A stretch of DNA of 64,000 bases from Dermacentor variabilis (GCF_050947875.1 NC_134569.1:189406067-189470066), one strand, 5' to 3'; positions 31,919 through 43,444 are shown, counted from the stretch's first letter. The notes: a model not told the origin generated them from the letters alone. Numbers and translations: made by a program.

Positions 31919-33453
31919 CTATCTCCGTTCGCTGACTGCCGTCGAGCAAACTCGGGTAAATCTAGGGTGAACGAGAAACTCGGCGCATCCTGCATAGCAC
32001 CCCTGGACTGACACTGGACGGCCGGCAATGGAAACACGGGCGGCGCACATTTCCATTGCGGCTGTTGTACTGCCATTAGCTACTCGGAAGGCAGGCGACT
32101 GGGCAGGTGTCAGGATTTTACGGAGATGGCTACCAAGATCTGATCGCATAACCGACACTTGAGCGCCAGTATCGATGAGGGCTTGAACGGGTACATCATC
32201 AACAAAAATTTCAACAAGGTTCGGTCGAGCAGTAGGGGTCAGCAGAGGTTTTGCAGTCCGAGTAGTCAATGAGCAGCGGCACCTCCGAGGGCTGCGTTGC
32301 TCAGTTTCCCCAGAAGCGGCGCGCTTAGAAAGGGGACGAGGGACGACGAGGTGTTGGCGAACGGCACTGACGGCGTTGCGGCGAGGGCGAGCGGCTAGTG
32401 GTGTTTCTCCGAGAGTGAAGGCCGGCATGATATGGTTCAGAGAGGGGGACAGAGGCCGAGGGTCTCGGTCGAAGCGGCGATCAGCATATGGTAGAGGCGA
32501 GGAGCACCAGCGGCTACTACGGCAGTGGCGGGAGATGTGACCTACCCGGGAGCAAGCAAAGCAAATTGGCCTGTCTTCCGGTGTTCGCCACTCAGAGCGG
32601 TTCCGATATCGATTCGGGAACGACTGTCGAGGGGCGGCAGAGGCAATGACAGGAGTGGTAGGGGTGAGACGTGGGCGGACGGCAGAGTGGATGTCCATGT
32701 TTGCAACTTCTTGGCGGACAACTGCTTGAATAAGCGAGATGGTCATGTCATGCGTATCGCGCAGTGAGAACTTGGAGCCATAGCCTCAAGTTCGCGACGG
32801 ATGACCTGTGTCAAGCTCGGCGTTGTAGGCAGATGTGACGCCAGAGGGTCGTTGTAGGAGGAAGTGGCAGCCGTATTCGGAAGTCGGTGGAAGCGTTGTA
32901 CGATGCGTTTACTCGTCGCTTGCTCAAAATTCTGGCATTCCTTAATGATGGGCTCGACGGTTGTGCAGTTCCTGCAAAGCACGAGGTTGAACGCATCGCA
33001 TCGTCCGCGATACCCTTTAAGATGTGTCCGACCTTACCGGCCTCCAGCATGTCTGCGTCCGCTTTACGGCGGAGACCCAGAACGTCTTGGAATATACGCG
33101 ACGTACGATTCGGTTGATGTCTGGACTCGAGACGCCGGCTCTTGCTTGGCCTCCATTTGACGTCCCACAGGTCTTCCAAAAAGATCGCGTTGCGTTTCCT
33201 TGCAGGAGTTCTAGCTTCTAATGCCGGCTTCATGCGTCTCGAACCATACCTTCGCGATTCCTCCCAATTAAAATGTCACGTTGGCCAGCAAAATTGTGGC
33301 ATGCCACTTGTTGTGCTTACCGACGCGCTCATACGACGGCAGCCAGTCTTCGAAGTCGACCTTGCTAGTGCCAATGAATATTCCCGAGTGACGCAGCTGG
33401 GTTAGCATTACTTCCGCTGGTGTCTGAGCGGCGGAGGAAGCGTCAGTAGCCAT
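31919..33453 (-). pseudogene. Ty3/gypsy gag-protease relic
   Basis: On minus, a Gag capsid region starts at ATG 33453 (M-A-T-D-A-S) with W-L-P-S-Y-E-R, I-L-L-A-N-V-T-F, V-W-F-E-T-H, a Y-I-Q-D-V-L-like block and H-I-L-K-G-I-A-D-D. It is broken by a stop near 33268 and frameshifts. The better preserved part, 32746-31919, has a canonical zinc knuckle C-F-A-C-S-R-V-G-H-I-S-R-H-C at about 32540-32580, then the aspartic protease site A-L-I-D-T-G-A-Q-V-S near 32165. After the protease the sequence changes at about 32003. The gag is related to the one at 8738 (same domain order and several shared blocks). RT and integrase are absent. Upstream, TTTTGGTGGACGTG on minus near 33530 resembles a primer-binding site; an LTR may lie at about 33535-33890 but no partner was seen. 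Confidence 0.8.
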
Positions 33454-33893
33454 AACAGCGGAACCGATGTGACGCCCGCTGCGAAGATCCAGGGCCCGCT
33501 TGTGGCGAGATTACCCCGCACGTCCACCAAAATTTTACGGGGAGAAAATATACGTATTTACAAAATATGCAGTTGCAAGGGTGCAGCATGTGACCAGGGT
33601 AACACCATCAACCTATCTTGGATACACTTCAATCTCCTCTTCATCTGCCAACATCATTGATGAGGGCTGCACAGCACAATGTTCCTGTGTAATGCGTATG
33701 TGTGCACTTCACAGCACAGCACAGTCATCCTCGCGAGCAGAGGTATAAGTTACTGCAGCGTAGCGAAGAGACTGTCTATAGCGTTCATAATTTTTGCCGC
33801 TGTTAGCGCCACTGGCGTATTTAAACCGGACAGTAGCAGCTGCAGGGCGGCGATTACTTGTCACAGCATGGCTTTGATGACAGAATCCGATGA

Positions 33894-34980
33894 CTATATC
33901 TGAGTGCACCGTCCTTGCTCGCGCTGACAGTCGGAGACCCGTGAGCGCGGCGGTAAGCGTGACCATACATACGGTTCCGGGCTTGCGCGGCTCACTTGAA
34001 GCAACGGTTTATCTTTCGATGCCGATTCAATTACCTTCTGCTGGACCTGCGGAATTGTAGCCAGGAAGCTCTCGTCTAGACCTACAGCTTGTCCACGCCG
34101 ACGACGCGATCGTCTCCTTCGGTGTTGCACTAACGCTGCCGCCTCCTTGTGGGACATACTTGTCTTGCTCATTTGGTTTAGTATTTTTTTTTCTCCTTTT
34201 TCTGTTCAGGACAATCCTTGGAATTGGCCTCGTAGGGTCCGTCGCAATTCGAGCAATTCGTTTGTCTTACTGTGCATGAAGATACGTCATGGCTGCCGGC
34301 ACAGCGGAGGCATGCCGTCTGGGCTGTGCAGACAGCGCTGATATGGCCTAGCTTTAGGCACTTCTGACATTGCAATGGTCGGGGCACATAATAAGGACGC
34401 ACCGGGTGTCTCACGTAGCCCGCCTTGACACGATAGGTAGCGTGTCTCCCTCGAAAAGTAGCTTGACGCTCGTCGAGCGACCAAAGCGGTGAAAATCGAT
34501 GGCCTTCACTGTTGAAGACAGAAACCTTTGTAGCTCTTCATCGCTGATGTCAATCACGACATCGGAGATAACACCTGCCCTAGTGCGTCCACTGTGCACG
34601 ACGAACGACCGGACTTCTATGTGTCCTAGTAGCCGCACGGTTTTAAATTTTTCTAGGGCGGCCTGCGTCGCTGATTCCACTGTGACTACATTTTTGTTGG
34701 TGTTAAAACACACTTCGTTAATTACTTTCGGAGCCACATTACCAATATAGGTGTTAAGAATCTGTCTGTGCGCAGAATTTAATTTCTTAGAAACGTAAAA
34801 CGTCGAGCGGCACAAAAGCAATCCTGTAAGTCGGAGTAGGCGGTCCGACTCACGTCTTTGGTTGTCTTGCGGTATTTTCTCTTCAGTCGCTTGCCCTCCA
34901 CGACGGTGTAGTCGTTGTCGGAGTCCATTGGCTCGCTGTTGAAGAAACAGGAACCGGACGTCTCCATGGCTACGTTGCAA
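33894..34980 (-). pseudogene. Non-LTR retrotransposon ORF1 relic with CCHC knuckles
   Basis: Read on minus from about 34980, the N-terminal region (S-D-N-D-Y-T-V-V-E-G-K-R-L-K-R) leads into a middle domain. A triple Cys-rich array at about 34370-34210 follows: C-x2-C-x4-H-x4-C, C-x2-C-x3-H-x4-C, and a third C-x2-C..C in which the His is replaced (P-Y-E). Then comes a basic tail with R-R-R-R-S-R-R-R-R near 34100. The layout equals ORF1 of I-like LINEs such as the intact copy at 58691, but the sequence is a different family. Three frame segments and stops show it is dead. No ORF2 follows on this strand. Confidence 0.7.
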
Positions 34981-35439
34981 GCCTTACAATATGTCCCTGC
35001 GAGACGCAGTGCGAAGAGGCCTGCTCGACGCAAGTAGCGGCGTGTCGTCTGTCATCGCTTCGGACGACGTCTCGTCCAAGAAGCACAATTAAGCCTCCGC
35101 TATGACAAAACTAGTGCAGCAAGGCAGGGAGCAATGCTTGCTCATATCAAAGTATAGCGGTGGTAAGCAATGCTAAAGCCCCTACTTCGCATTTGGCTGA
35201 CTACGCAAATCGGCTGTACATTTTTCTAGCAAGGCATGATACACGTTTGAAGCCACGCACTCTACAAGGCAGGCCCACTATCACTAAAAAAGTTGGGAAC
35301 GCCAGTTCACCAGAGCGTTTCGTCACATCCCAGTGTTCTAGCATAAGGCGCTCTTACTTGATAACACTGATAGCCTCAACCTCCCCGCCCGCCACCGCCC
35401 CCACCCCTTTTCCCAGAGGCCCAGAGGCTGCCACCCACA

Positions 35440-36545
35440 TGAAAAACCTTCAAACAAACGTTGTAATTGCTACAGATCCTTCACAATGCGAAGAAAAGTC
35501 AGGCGTAGGAATATTTTCCCCGATCCTCGATTGGACATTTTCTCTTCGGCTGCCAGATTTCATACCAATCTGTTTAGCCGAATTGATGGCCGTGGTGCTG
35601 GCATTACGCAAATTAGGGCCAACAATTACGTCAGCCGTGATTGTCACTGATTCGTTATCATTGTGCTCATCCCTTACTGCTTCTAGTGATTCTCGCGTGA
35701 TGAGGACATTTCATACATTGGTACCTGGTTACTTGAGAAGCGTACGTTTGATTTGGGTGCCTGGCCATAAAGGACTAATCATAAATGGAATTGCAGACTC
35801 TCTAGCCAAGACATCGATAAGTGGCCCGATTCTCCCTTGCTGCCCTTTGACTGCTTATGTTACTGCTGCTAGATTTCGCAGGAGTGTCATTATTCAGACA
35901 GTATCAGGCTCCGCAATTAATAGCTCTGTGGATTACGGACATCTACACCATTGGAACAGAGATTTTTGCCGAACACAGAAAATTAAGTGTCCATCACAAG
36001 GCTGCGCTGCCGTATACCTGCACTGAACTTCTACCTCCACAGGTCTGGTCTGGTCCCCTCACCATTATGCTCATTCTGTGGCGAAGCGGAGACAATAGAT
36101 CATTTCTTGTTGCCTTGCAGACGTTTTTCTATTATAAGAAAACGATTACTCGAAATCACGCTTCTCTCTATTGGTCTAACTTTATCAGTGCCTGTGATCC
36201 TACTTTATGGGGCCTCCAGTATTGGATTCAGCCACAGAAATGTTTGCTTGGCAATCCGAAATTACCTATTTGAAACCAATCGATTTCGATGTTACGGTGA
36301 TCGTTCTCCCTCTCAACTATAGCTTTCTCTTATTTCTTATCTATTAATTATTATTATTATAATTATTTTATACCCGGTTTTCATCTGATTATTTCCTTTT
36401 TTCTATAAACACAGAACGTTTACTTTTAAACTCCAACGCTAAAATTGTTAACTCCCTTGTTATCATTATTATTTTTATACACTTAATTGAACCACCCGAT
36501 TCTTGGCCAATCCCCCACTGTGGTTATGTGCCACGGCCACTTAGG
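35440..36545 (+). pseudogene. Non-LTR RNase H and 3' end relic (same family as 18960-21005)
   Basis: Plus-strand open frame 35160-36026 contains an RNase H domain: I-A-T-D-P-S near 35470, L-A-E-L-M-A-V-V-L-A-L near 35577-35610, V-T-D-S-L-S near 35645, and W-V-P-G-H-K-G near 35755-35775. A second frame from 35987 carries the C-terminal Cys-rich part (P-S-P-L-C-S-F-C-G-E-A-E-T-I-D-H-F) and then the 3' UTR ending in AT-rich DNA and CCACCCGATTCTTGGCCAATCC near 36493-36515. Catalytic residues are mostly kept, but the endonuclease and RT are missing and there is a frame change, so it is a 5'-truncated copy. Sequence before about 35440 in the same frame is not recognisable as RT. Confidence 0.75.
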
Positions 36546-36978
36546 ACAACAACAACACATGAAGCGCTTTGGCACTGGAAGTGAGACTGTGCGAAGGCAG
36601 AGTCCAGCTTCTTTGACGCACTATTGGGGGCGAGCACCACCACTGGAAAAGCTAGCGCCACCGTCAGCGTGACGTGGCGTGAGGGATCACGTGGGCACAG
36701 CGGCCGCGTCGGCTGCTTAGGAAGCGCCGAAGCGAGCTGAAAACGGAAGTTTAAAGTCCCACCTGCGCCGCAGTTCTGATTAAGTGGTGAGGTTTTACCG
36801 CCTTACGTGCATGCTTGACAACGCTTGAAAGCACTACAATAGGTAGTGGCTGCCTTTGAAGGCGCGCAACATGGTAGGCTACTACTCGGCCCTACTACTC
36901 CGTACGCAACGCAGCCCGGTGTCAGCCTTATTCACACGTAGCCGCAGGGCAAGGAGCTACGTGAAGCTTGGCTGGCGA

Positions 36979-37006
36979 AACTTTGTGTACAGTTGTACAC
37001 AAAGTT
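36979..37006. repeat. Perfect 13-bp palindrome arms, 2-nt loop
   Basis: AACTTTGTGTACA at 36979-36991 and its exact reverse complement at 36994-37006, separated by GT. Confidence 0.9.
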
Positions 37007-37035
37007 GTACCCATACTGCATACCCGAGTTGTACT

Positions 37036-37090
37036 GCATAGCCGAGTTGTAGCCAACGGCAGACAGCCATTGGCTACAACTCGGGTATGC
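37036..37090. repeat. Inverted repeat, 21-bp arms
   Basis: Arms 37036-37056 and 37070-37090 match as reverse complements with two mismatches around a 13-nt loop. The word CCGAGTTGTA also occurs at 37024-37033, so a short direct repeat overlaps the hairpin. Confidence 0.85.
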
Positions 37091-37901
37091 AGCAAGCAGA
37101 CGCTAGGAACATTTCTGCTACGGCACTGGGGATGCGCGATATTCGGTGAGTAGCAGAAAACGCGCGCTGAGACGCTCGCCCGCGCCCGCTGCCCGGCTAA
37201 TGTCGTGACGGTTTGGTCCATGAACTTGTTGATGCTAGATACTGCCAAGTTCACTGGAACGGAAAGGGAGCGGCAAGACGCACATTAAAAAACAAGCACG
37301 GCATATGGTCATGTTTGCGTGAGGAATTGGTGCACTGGATTACAAAAACAAGCAGAGGGAAATGGCATGCTGAGAAAACCGATAAACATACAGTGCGACG
37401 CAAGTTGAGAAATAATATTGAAATGTCCAAGAATTTAGGAGACAAAGAAAGATTGAATCGTAGCGACGGCACATCACAGCTAGTCGCCGTAGCTAGGCGT
37501 CGAAGTCTCTGTAACGGAATTATTTTTGAACAATTCTTATAGCGCCCACGCAACAATGGTTGCTAGTGTACCGTCAAATGCTCATATGCTGCGGCCTAAA
37601 GCTCACGGCACGGTGCGAAAACAAGCTCACAGCGAAAGCAAAACATTGTGCGCGGACATGCATGCAGACGCGCAGTCGGTCGCTGCGAACCCGTGCGATC
37701 GCTGGATTGGGGCTCCATTATTTTATGCCCCATTTGGTTACACAGACGGCCCACTAAAAGAAAGTATTTACTCTAAGCGTTCCGCTACCTTTCACGCTAG
37801 AAGCCAGTTCGGGAGACTGCATCGCGGCGGCCGCGCTCAGTGGCCTTCACTGTACGTATTCTGTAAAGAGATAGCGTCTGTAAACTATTCTGTGCTTTCA
37901 G

Positions 37902-38087
37902 TTTCCCCAAGAGTATTATATCGACAGTCAAAAACTTCCCTCGTTTTGGGAGTACCTACATAAATATCCAAGAGCGATGCCACGTGGTGTTTTTATTGAA
38001 CACTGTAAGCGAAACCTATGTGGAGCGCGCCTCGTGATCCCTCGTACTAGGCAAGGGAGGCGCTTCCGGCAAATGGCGACTCCGTAG
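37902..38087 (+). CDS. Weak candidate terminal exon, function unknown
   Basis: A pyrimidine-rich tract ending CTTTCAG at 37901 is followed by 61 open codons to TAG at 38085-38087. The first half (F-P-Q-E-Y-Y-I-D, then F-W-E-Y-L-H-K-Y-P) has protein-like composition. The second half is Arg-rich and may be read-through into repeat DNA. I recognise no family and see no partner exon, so this could be chance. Confidence 0.22.
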   Translation, partial: FPQEYYIDSQKLPSFWEYLHKYPRAMPRGVFIEHCKRNLCGARLVIPRTRQGRRFRQMATP

Positions 38088-38908
38088 CTCCTCGCCGCCA
38101 ATACAGATCGCTGCCTTCTCGAATAGAGGATGCCATTGACCTCCAAGTAGGCATAACCCGATACTGGGCCTCAGGTCACGCGCATGGACATGCGAAATTA
38201 TTCACTGAAATTTGGCGTCACCTGCAGCTCAATCCTCACCTTTTGAGTTGCTTTCGTTTACGCCTTATATTTAATTGTTAACCTTATGACTAGATAGGAT
38301 CACATCTCAATTAAATTTCTTCAGTTTGGTGACTCGCTCTATCAAAAACGGCACAGCATCGTTTAATATATTGGCATAAAACTGCTTTCAATGTAAAAAT
38401 AGCCTAAGCCTCAAGGGCGGGGCGAGGGGGGGAGGGGGTCTGGTGCTAGCAGTGCGTAACGCAGTAAAATAGTGCTCTTTAGTAAAACAAGATCAAGCAA
38501 TCAGAATCCCTACTGAATTAGTCTTGCCAGTTCATTGGAATGATCGTTCCTTTAACATGTGTTATTCCTAGCTACAAAAAAGGCGCACTATGATCGAACA
38601 GGGTCATGTTACACGAATCGTAAGCGAATTTGGAAAGTGAGCTTCATGTAATGATAGCCCAAGAGAGACAGGCGCCACCTTCCTTGCTATCTATAGTGTG
38701 TGGATAGAAGAGTGCTCTATGCTAAGATCTGCTCTCATGTAACACCAGTCAATAAGTTTCCGCATGTTAGCTCATTCAGTGATAGCTGAAAAGGTCTTTA
38801 AAAACCATTAAGTGGGCCTCAAGGCTGAGTGGAAAAGGAGTCCTCCAAGTCCGGGCGTGGTCATGTAACACTAATCACTTGTGATTGCCACATGTGAGCT
38901 TACTATAC

Positions 38909-39165
38909 GAGCGTCGTTCAAGTCAATCCGAGACTTTCTCTAAAAAACAAATGGAAGAACAAATTTCAAAGTGCGGAAAGTGGATTTATTTTTCCACACA
39001 ACCTTCAGGTACAGTTATACACTTATCCCAGCGTTTAACCAACGCCTCAAATGCTTCGGCATAGAAAGATTTATTATTACGATGGAATCATTGTAGGACA
39101 CCATTCTTCACTTCATCATCAATGTTCAAATGTTGTCGTCCAAACAATTCCTTCAGGGCAAGCAC
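38909..39165 (-). pseudogene. mariner-like transposase C-terminus with terminal repeat
   Basis: On minus, the last third of a mariner transposase is readable: L-F-G-R-Q-H-L then D-D-E-V-K-N-G-V, one in-frame TGA, then F-Y-A-E-A-F-E-A-L-V-K-R-W-D-K-C-I, ending V-E-K at TAA 38986-38988. After the stop, the sequence to 38909 (on plus ACGAGCGTCGTTCAAGTC) should be the 3' terminal inverted repeat, flanked by TA at about 38907-38908, the mariner target. The element is cut off at about 39165, so catalytic D,D34D residues are not in the window. Confidence 0.75.
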
Positions 39166-39430
39166 GTACCCAGAGGGAGAGGGGCCTAGGGAACCCCAAG
39201 CCCCCCCCCCCTCCTCCCCCACCCCGAAATCAAGTGGCATCCCCCTGACCCCCTCCTCACCCACGCCGCCACTCCTCACATTCCTAAAGCGCCGCCAGAT
39301 CAGTGTTGTGACTTGGCAGCTATTCATCGGTCAACATTTTGCCGCCTTTCTCACTCCTTTTGGATGGCGGTTGTTATCGGCATCTCTTGGGATGTGAAGG
39401 CCAATTTTCTCATATATTCGGCGCCCGCGC
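39166..39430. repeat. C-rich unassigned repeat-like block
   Basis: It begins at the break in the mariner relic with ACGTACCCAGAGGGAGAGG and includes a C-run (39203-39212) and CCTCC-type tracts, then passes into ordinary sequence. Composition and the sharp edge suggest an inserted repeat. No family assigned. Confidence 0.35.
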
Positions 39431-39927
39431 GATTAACTCGAGACGCGTTCTATTCTATTTATTCAACTGTCACGCGCATAGCTGTTGCTTTTGTTAGTTC
39501 AACGTTCTTTAGGCTGATCCTGTGACCAGGAAAGGGATTCGGTTGTTAGTCAGCTGGTGTGTACTCTAGTGGAATGAGTTGCGGCCGGAGAAAACGCCAA
39601 TCGCGTTTAACTTTTCGTTTTGCTTCATTATTTCCTCGAGTGACGGCTCGCCGCGACGCTGGCAGATGCCCGGAACCATATACACGTGATATGGGTTAGA
39701 TAAGGTGGGAAATAAATAATGTGTAACAGCGTCCCTCATGCAGCCCTGCAATAACCCTTAAGCCCATAAGCAATATGACTGTCACCTGTTACTTCGTCTG
39801 GTTTTGCCCTAATTGTACAGCACTTTTCGTGCAAAATTGGCAACTGGAAACAAAAATCGCAAGCAGTTGAGAAATTAAGGGATCTACTAAGGCAACAACC
39901 AAACGGCAAGAAAAAGCGAATAATATA

Positions 39928-39949
39928 AAAAAAAAAAAAAAAAAAATTT
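39928..39949. repeat. Poly(A) run
   Basis: About 21 consecutive A residues directly before the SINE at 39952. Confidence 0.9.
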
Positions 39950-39951
39950 AA

Positions 39952-40170
39952 TTGGGCTGCTGAGCACGAGGTCGCGGGATCGAATCCCGGCCACGGCGGC
40001 CGCATTTCGATGGGGGCGAAATGCGAAAACACCCGTGTGCTTAGATTTAGGTGCACGTTAAAGAACCCCAGGTGGTCAAAATTTCCGGAGTCCTCTACTA
40101 CGGCGTGCCTCATAATCAGAAAGTGGTTTTGGCACGTAAAACCCCAAATATTATTATTATTATTAATAAA
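39952..40170 (+). mobile_element. tRNA-derived SINE (Ruka-like), well preserved
   Basis: The head contains GGGATCGAATCCCGG, a good RNA polymerase III B box, within GCTGAGCACGAGGTCG. The body reads GGCCGCATTTCGATGGGGGC, then AGAACCCCAGGTGG and CATAATCAGAAAGTGG. It ends in TTTTGGCACGTAAAACCCC with an (ATT)n tail at 40148-40165. The 49778 copy is nearly identical over the body. From memory this resembles the Ruka SINE described from ixodid ticks; the family name is from recognition, not comparison. Minus-strand frames across it are shadows. Confidence 0.85.
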
Positions 40171-40174
40171 AAAT

Positions 40175-41385
40175 TTAACCGTTGTTTATTAATATATTTA
40201 TGGATCAACATCTTTTTATTTAAAAAGGAAGTAGAGAAACCGCCGCCGGAAGTGGAGAACAATTACGTGTTTTGAATGACGCTTCAACAGTTATCGATCG
40301 AACTGCCTCACGTAGTCACTTCTCTGCTTTGCTTATGTGGGTGTTTTTCTAACCTTTGGCGGTGGGCGCAGTGTCCTGCGCTCCACGCGGTTGTATGGGA
40401 CTGGCGGCCACAAAGCGTTACGCAACTTCCCAAATAACAATACTAGTCGGTTTTCGCACTTGGTAGAGCAGTAAACGAGGAATCCAAAAGAACTGTGATT
40501 GTTCCGCCAATATATATTTCGCTGTAATTCTTCCAGAGCTAAGACAAAAAACGCTGCTATAGTCGGATACAAATTAAGTCTGCAGTGAAGCCTCGCGCAC
40601 GCCCTCATCACAACCAGCCACTGTTCCTCCACGAGGCTGCAAATAATCCGTACTTCAAACATTTCTTGTTACCCAAATGAGGCGGTAACCAAAAAAGTAA
40701 AATTATTATCGCTTATTTTTACACGTTTTCTATCGCCTATTACAGTGGAATGACGACTGCCTAATTCTTTATTGAACTGAAAGAAAATGCTTGCTTCGCT
40801 GCAACTATTTATTGTCAAGTTTTACTTCAGTTTCCAGTGAAGTTTCATCAGTAAAACGGGCTCATCAGTGAAATGAACTGTACCGTAGACTTCTGAAGAG
40901 TGAAATATACTCAGGTTCCATACACTTTGTCCATGTCTATTGCACAGATCATTGTTTCCGCCGATGAAAAGACTCTTCAAGAACAGCGGACGATACGGAG
41001 CTATCAAGTACGACGCCATTTTAAGAAGGCCGCATGACGATGATTTTGTTTGCTTCTGTTATTAACTGGCGGAGTGACACAACCCCGCACGGTCCGTTTG
41101 CTTTGGTTGCTAAATGCTGTTTTCTTAAGTTGTATTCTACTGCAGAAATCTTTATTTTACACTTTCGCATGTTTATTGTTCTGTGCTTCTTTCCTGCGTG
41201 AGTCCATTTGTTATCGTTCCTTGTTTGCAAAGTAAAGGAGAGGTGTATCTCACAAGCGTACCTGTGAGATACGCCTTATTTCATGTCCTTTTTGTGGGTT
41301 TACGCGTCTTTGTGACGAATGGTGGGTGTTATTCATATTTGCACTAATAAAAGTAGCCCTCCCCCTCGTTTGCATAGAATGTTAC
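40175..41385. other. Unique spacer
   Basis: No recognised gene or family. Short antisense frames (40333-40662, 40822-41230) lack motifs. Confidence 0.4.
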
Positions 41386-41389
41386 CTTG

Positions 41390-42622
41390 GGCTGCCCCCC
41401 CCTAGTGCACAACATCTGCAGGCTTGGAGTGACGCCTGTCATCGGTAAAAGAGAGTGGGGCTATACTAATCCAGGTACAACCAAATTAAGAAGGCCCACT
41501 AAGCTTCAACAAGACACGCCCTCACCAAAACAGGAATTGGCCTCCCTGTTGCAGTATTCGGCCACCCCGTCCCACATGGTTCACTCAATTACCCAATGGC
41601 CCTCTGTCCCCAACAGCTGCGGAGCAACTGACCAAGGCGGCGGTCTGACCTGTAACGCACCAGGGGGTGCTAAGAATCTCTGGACCCGGACAGGCCGCCA
41701 GTGGAAACTGACCCTAGCAACGATTAACACCCAAGCCCTGTCGAGTGAGGCTAGCTTAGCAGGACTCTTTGAGGAATTAATTATCAGACATTGTTTGGGA
41801 TATTGTCGGCCTTAGTGAGATTAGAAGAACTGGTGAGGCTTATACATTGCTGAATAACGGACATGTGCTCTGCTATAGAGGTCTTCTAGATAAGAAGCAA
41901 TACGGGGTAGAATTCCTAATCCATAAGGACATAGCTGGCAACATTGGCGAATTCTACAGCAAAAATGATAGGGTAGCTGTAGTCGTAATCAAGCTTAATA
42001 AGAGGTATCGATTAAAGGTAGTACAAGCCTACGCTCTAACATCCAGTCAGGATGATGAGGAAGTAGATCAGTTTTATGAAGATGTTGAATTAGCGATGAG
42101 AAAAGTGTAAGCTCAGTATGCTATAGTAATGGGCGACTTCAATGCAAAAGGGGGGGAAATGAGGCTGGGGAACAAGCAATTGGCAACTACAGCGTCGAGT
42201 CTAGGAACGCTAGAGGAGAGATGCTGGTAGAATTCGCAGAAAGGACTAAGTTTCGAATAACGAACACCTTTTTCAAGAAGCGTAGCAACAGAAAGTGGAT
42301 CTGGAAAAGCTCTAATGGTGAAACAAGAAATGAAATTGATTTCATACTTTCTGCTGGTCCCAGCATAGTACACGATGTAGAAGTGATAGGTAGGGTAAAG
42401 TGCAGTGATCATAGGTTAGTGAGGCTAGGATTCACCTGAATTTGCAGAGAGAAAGAATAAAATTGGTCAAGAAGGAACAGGTCAACCTTGAGGCAATATG
42501 GGTAAAAGCAGACAAATCAGGCTGGTACTTGCCAACAAATATGCAGCCTTAGAAAAAAGAGGTGATGATGACATAAAGCTAATGAATGAAACCGTAACTA
42601 GGTTGGTTTGAGAGGCAGCAAA
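41390..42622 (+). pseudogene. RTE-like LINE relic: 5' region and AP endonuclease
   Basis: Upstream sequence (to about 41650) looks like an element 5' UTR. The reading then gives W-K-L-T-L-A-T-I-N (about 41700), V-G-L-S-E-I-R-R with the catalytic Glu position across a frame change near 41810, G-V-E-F-L-I-H-K-D, L-K-V-V-Q-A-Y-A, V-M-G-D-F-N-A-K at about 42125-42150, N-E-I-D-F-I-L and C-S-D-H-R-L-V at 42400-42415. These are the successive motifs of an apurinic-type endonuclease (E, GDFN, SDH). An in-frame stop near 42108 and frame changes inactivate it. The reading ends at about 42620, where sequence of a different element begins on the opposite strand. Confidence 0.8.
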
Positions 42623-42629
42623 TGAAATT

Positions 42630-43440
42630 TAAATGATTTGGAAGGTGGTCTGCTTGAGATGTTGGATGATGTTCGCGCCTCCGCCGTCCTGTTACATGTG
42701 GATGCCGAGAATGCGGACGCGGTTTACTGTGGGCATTTCTTTGTCGTCGAGGGTGAGTGTGATCTGGGGTATTTCATTGAGTTTTCTTCGTGATTTCTGT
42801 CGAACGACTAATAGTTCTGGCTTCTCCGGAGAAAACCGGAGACCACTTGGCTTTGCATTTGCTGGACGACGTCGGTCGTTTGTTGAAGGGCGTCTTGTTT
42901 CTCTCCTTCGGAACCAGTGGTGGTCCAGATAGTGATGTCATCGGCGTATATGGCATGCCTGATTTCTGGTATTGCGTTGAGTTTGTCAGTTAATTTCATC
43001 ATAGCAATGTTGAAAAGGGCAGGTGATAGGACAGCACCTTGTGGGGTTCCTTTGTTGCGGGTAGGTAACGTCGGAGTTCTGAGTGAGCCAATGCCTATTG
43101 CGGCCGTGCGGTTGCTTAGAAAGGCACGTATGTAATTGTAAGTATTACGACCACAATTCGTGAGTCTTAGGTTTGTAAGGATGGTATGGTGAGCCACATT
43201 GTCGAAAGTGCCTTTGAGATCGAGTGCTAGAATAGCTCTGGTGTTGTGTGGTGAGATGTGTTCAAGGACTTGTTCCTTCAGCTGAAGAAGGATGTCGTGG
43301 GTAGAAAGGTGGGGCCGCAATACGAACATGATTTCGAGAAAGAGGTCGCTGGATTCTAGATAAGGTTGAAGACGGTTCAGAATGAAATGTTCCAGAAGCT
43401 TGCCTAGGCATGAAGTTAGTGATATTGGTTTCATATTTTC
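42630..43440 (-). pseudogene. Non-LTR reverse transcriptase core relic
   Basis: On minus from 43434: K-P-I-S-L-T-S-C-L-G-K-L-L-E, then A-L-D-L-K-G-T-F-D-N-V-A-H (Lys/Ala of the usual K-A-F-D changed to G-T), G-T-P-Q-G-A-V-L-S-P near 43050, and the catalytic Y-A-D-D-I-T at about 42930-42950. After a frameshift near 42840, the thumb-region text (S-P-E-K-P-E-L-L-V-V) is readable to about 42700. It is truncated at both ends. It resembles L1/CR1-group elements; clade uncertain. Confidence 0.75.
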
Positions 43441-43444
43441 TCAT

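Larger units (their letters stand above)
36550..38905. other. Unassigned spacer with hairpins and motif-less ORFs
   Basis: Holds the palindromes listed separately and plus-strand frames at 37213-37542 (109 codons) and 37526-37963 (145 codons) without recognisable domains. A G-rich run lies near 38420-38440. I find no repeat family match for most of this stretch. Confidence 0.35.

Noticed and set aside
40148..40170. ATT repeat as an independent microsatellite
   Set aside because: It is the 3' tail of the SINE at 39952-40170.
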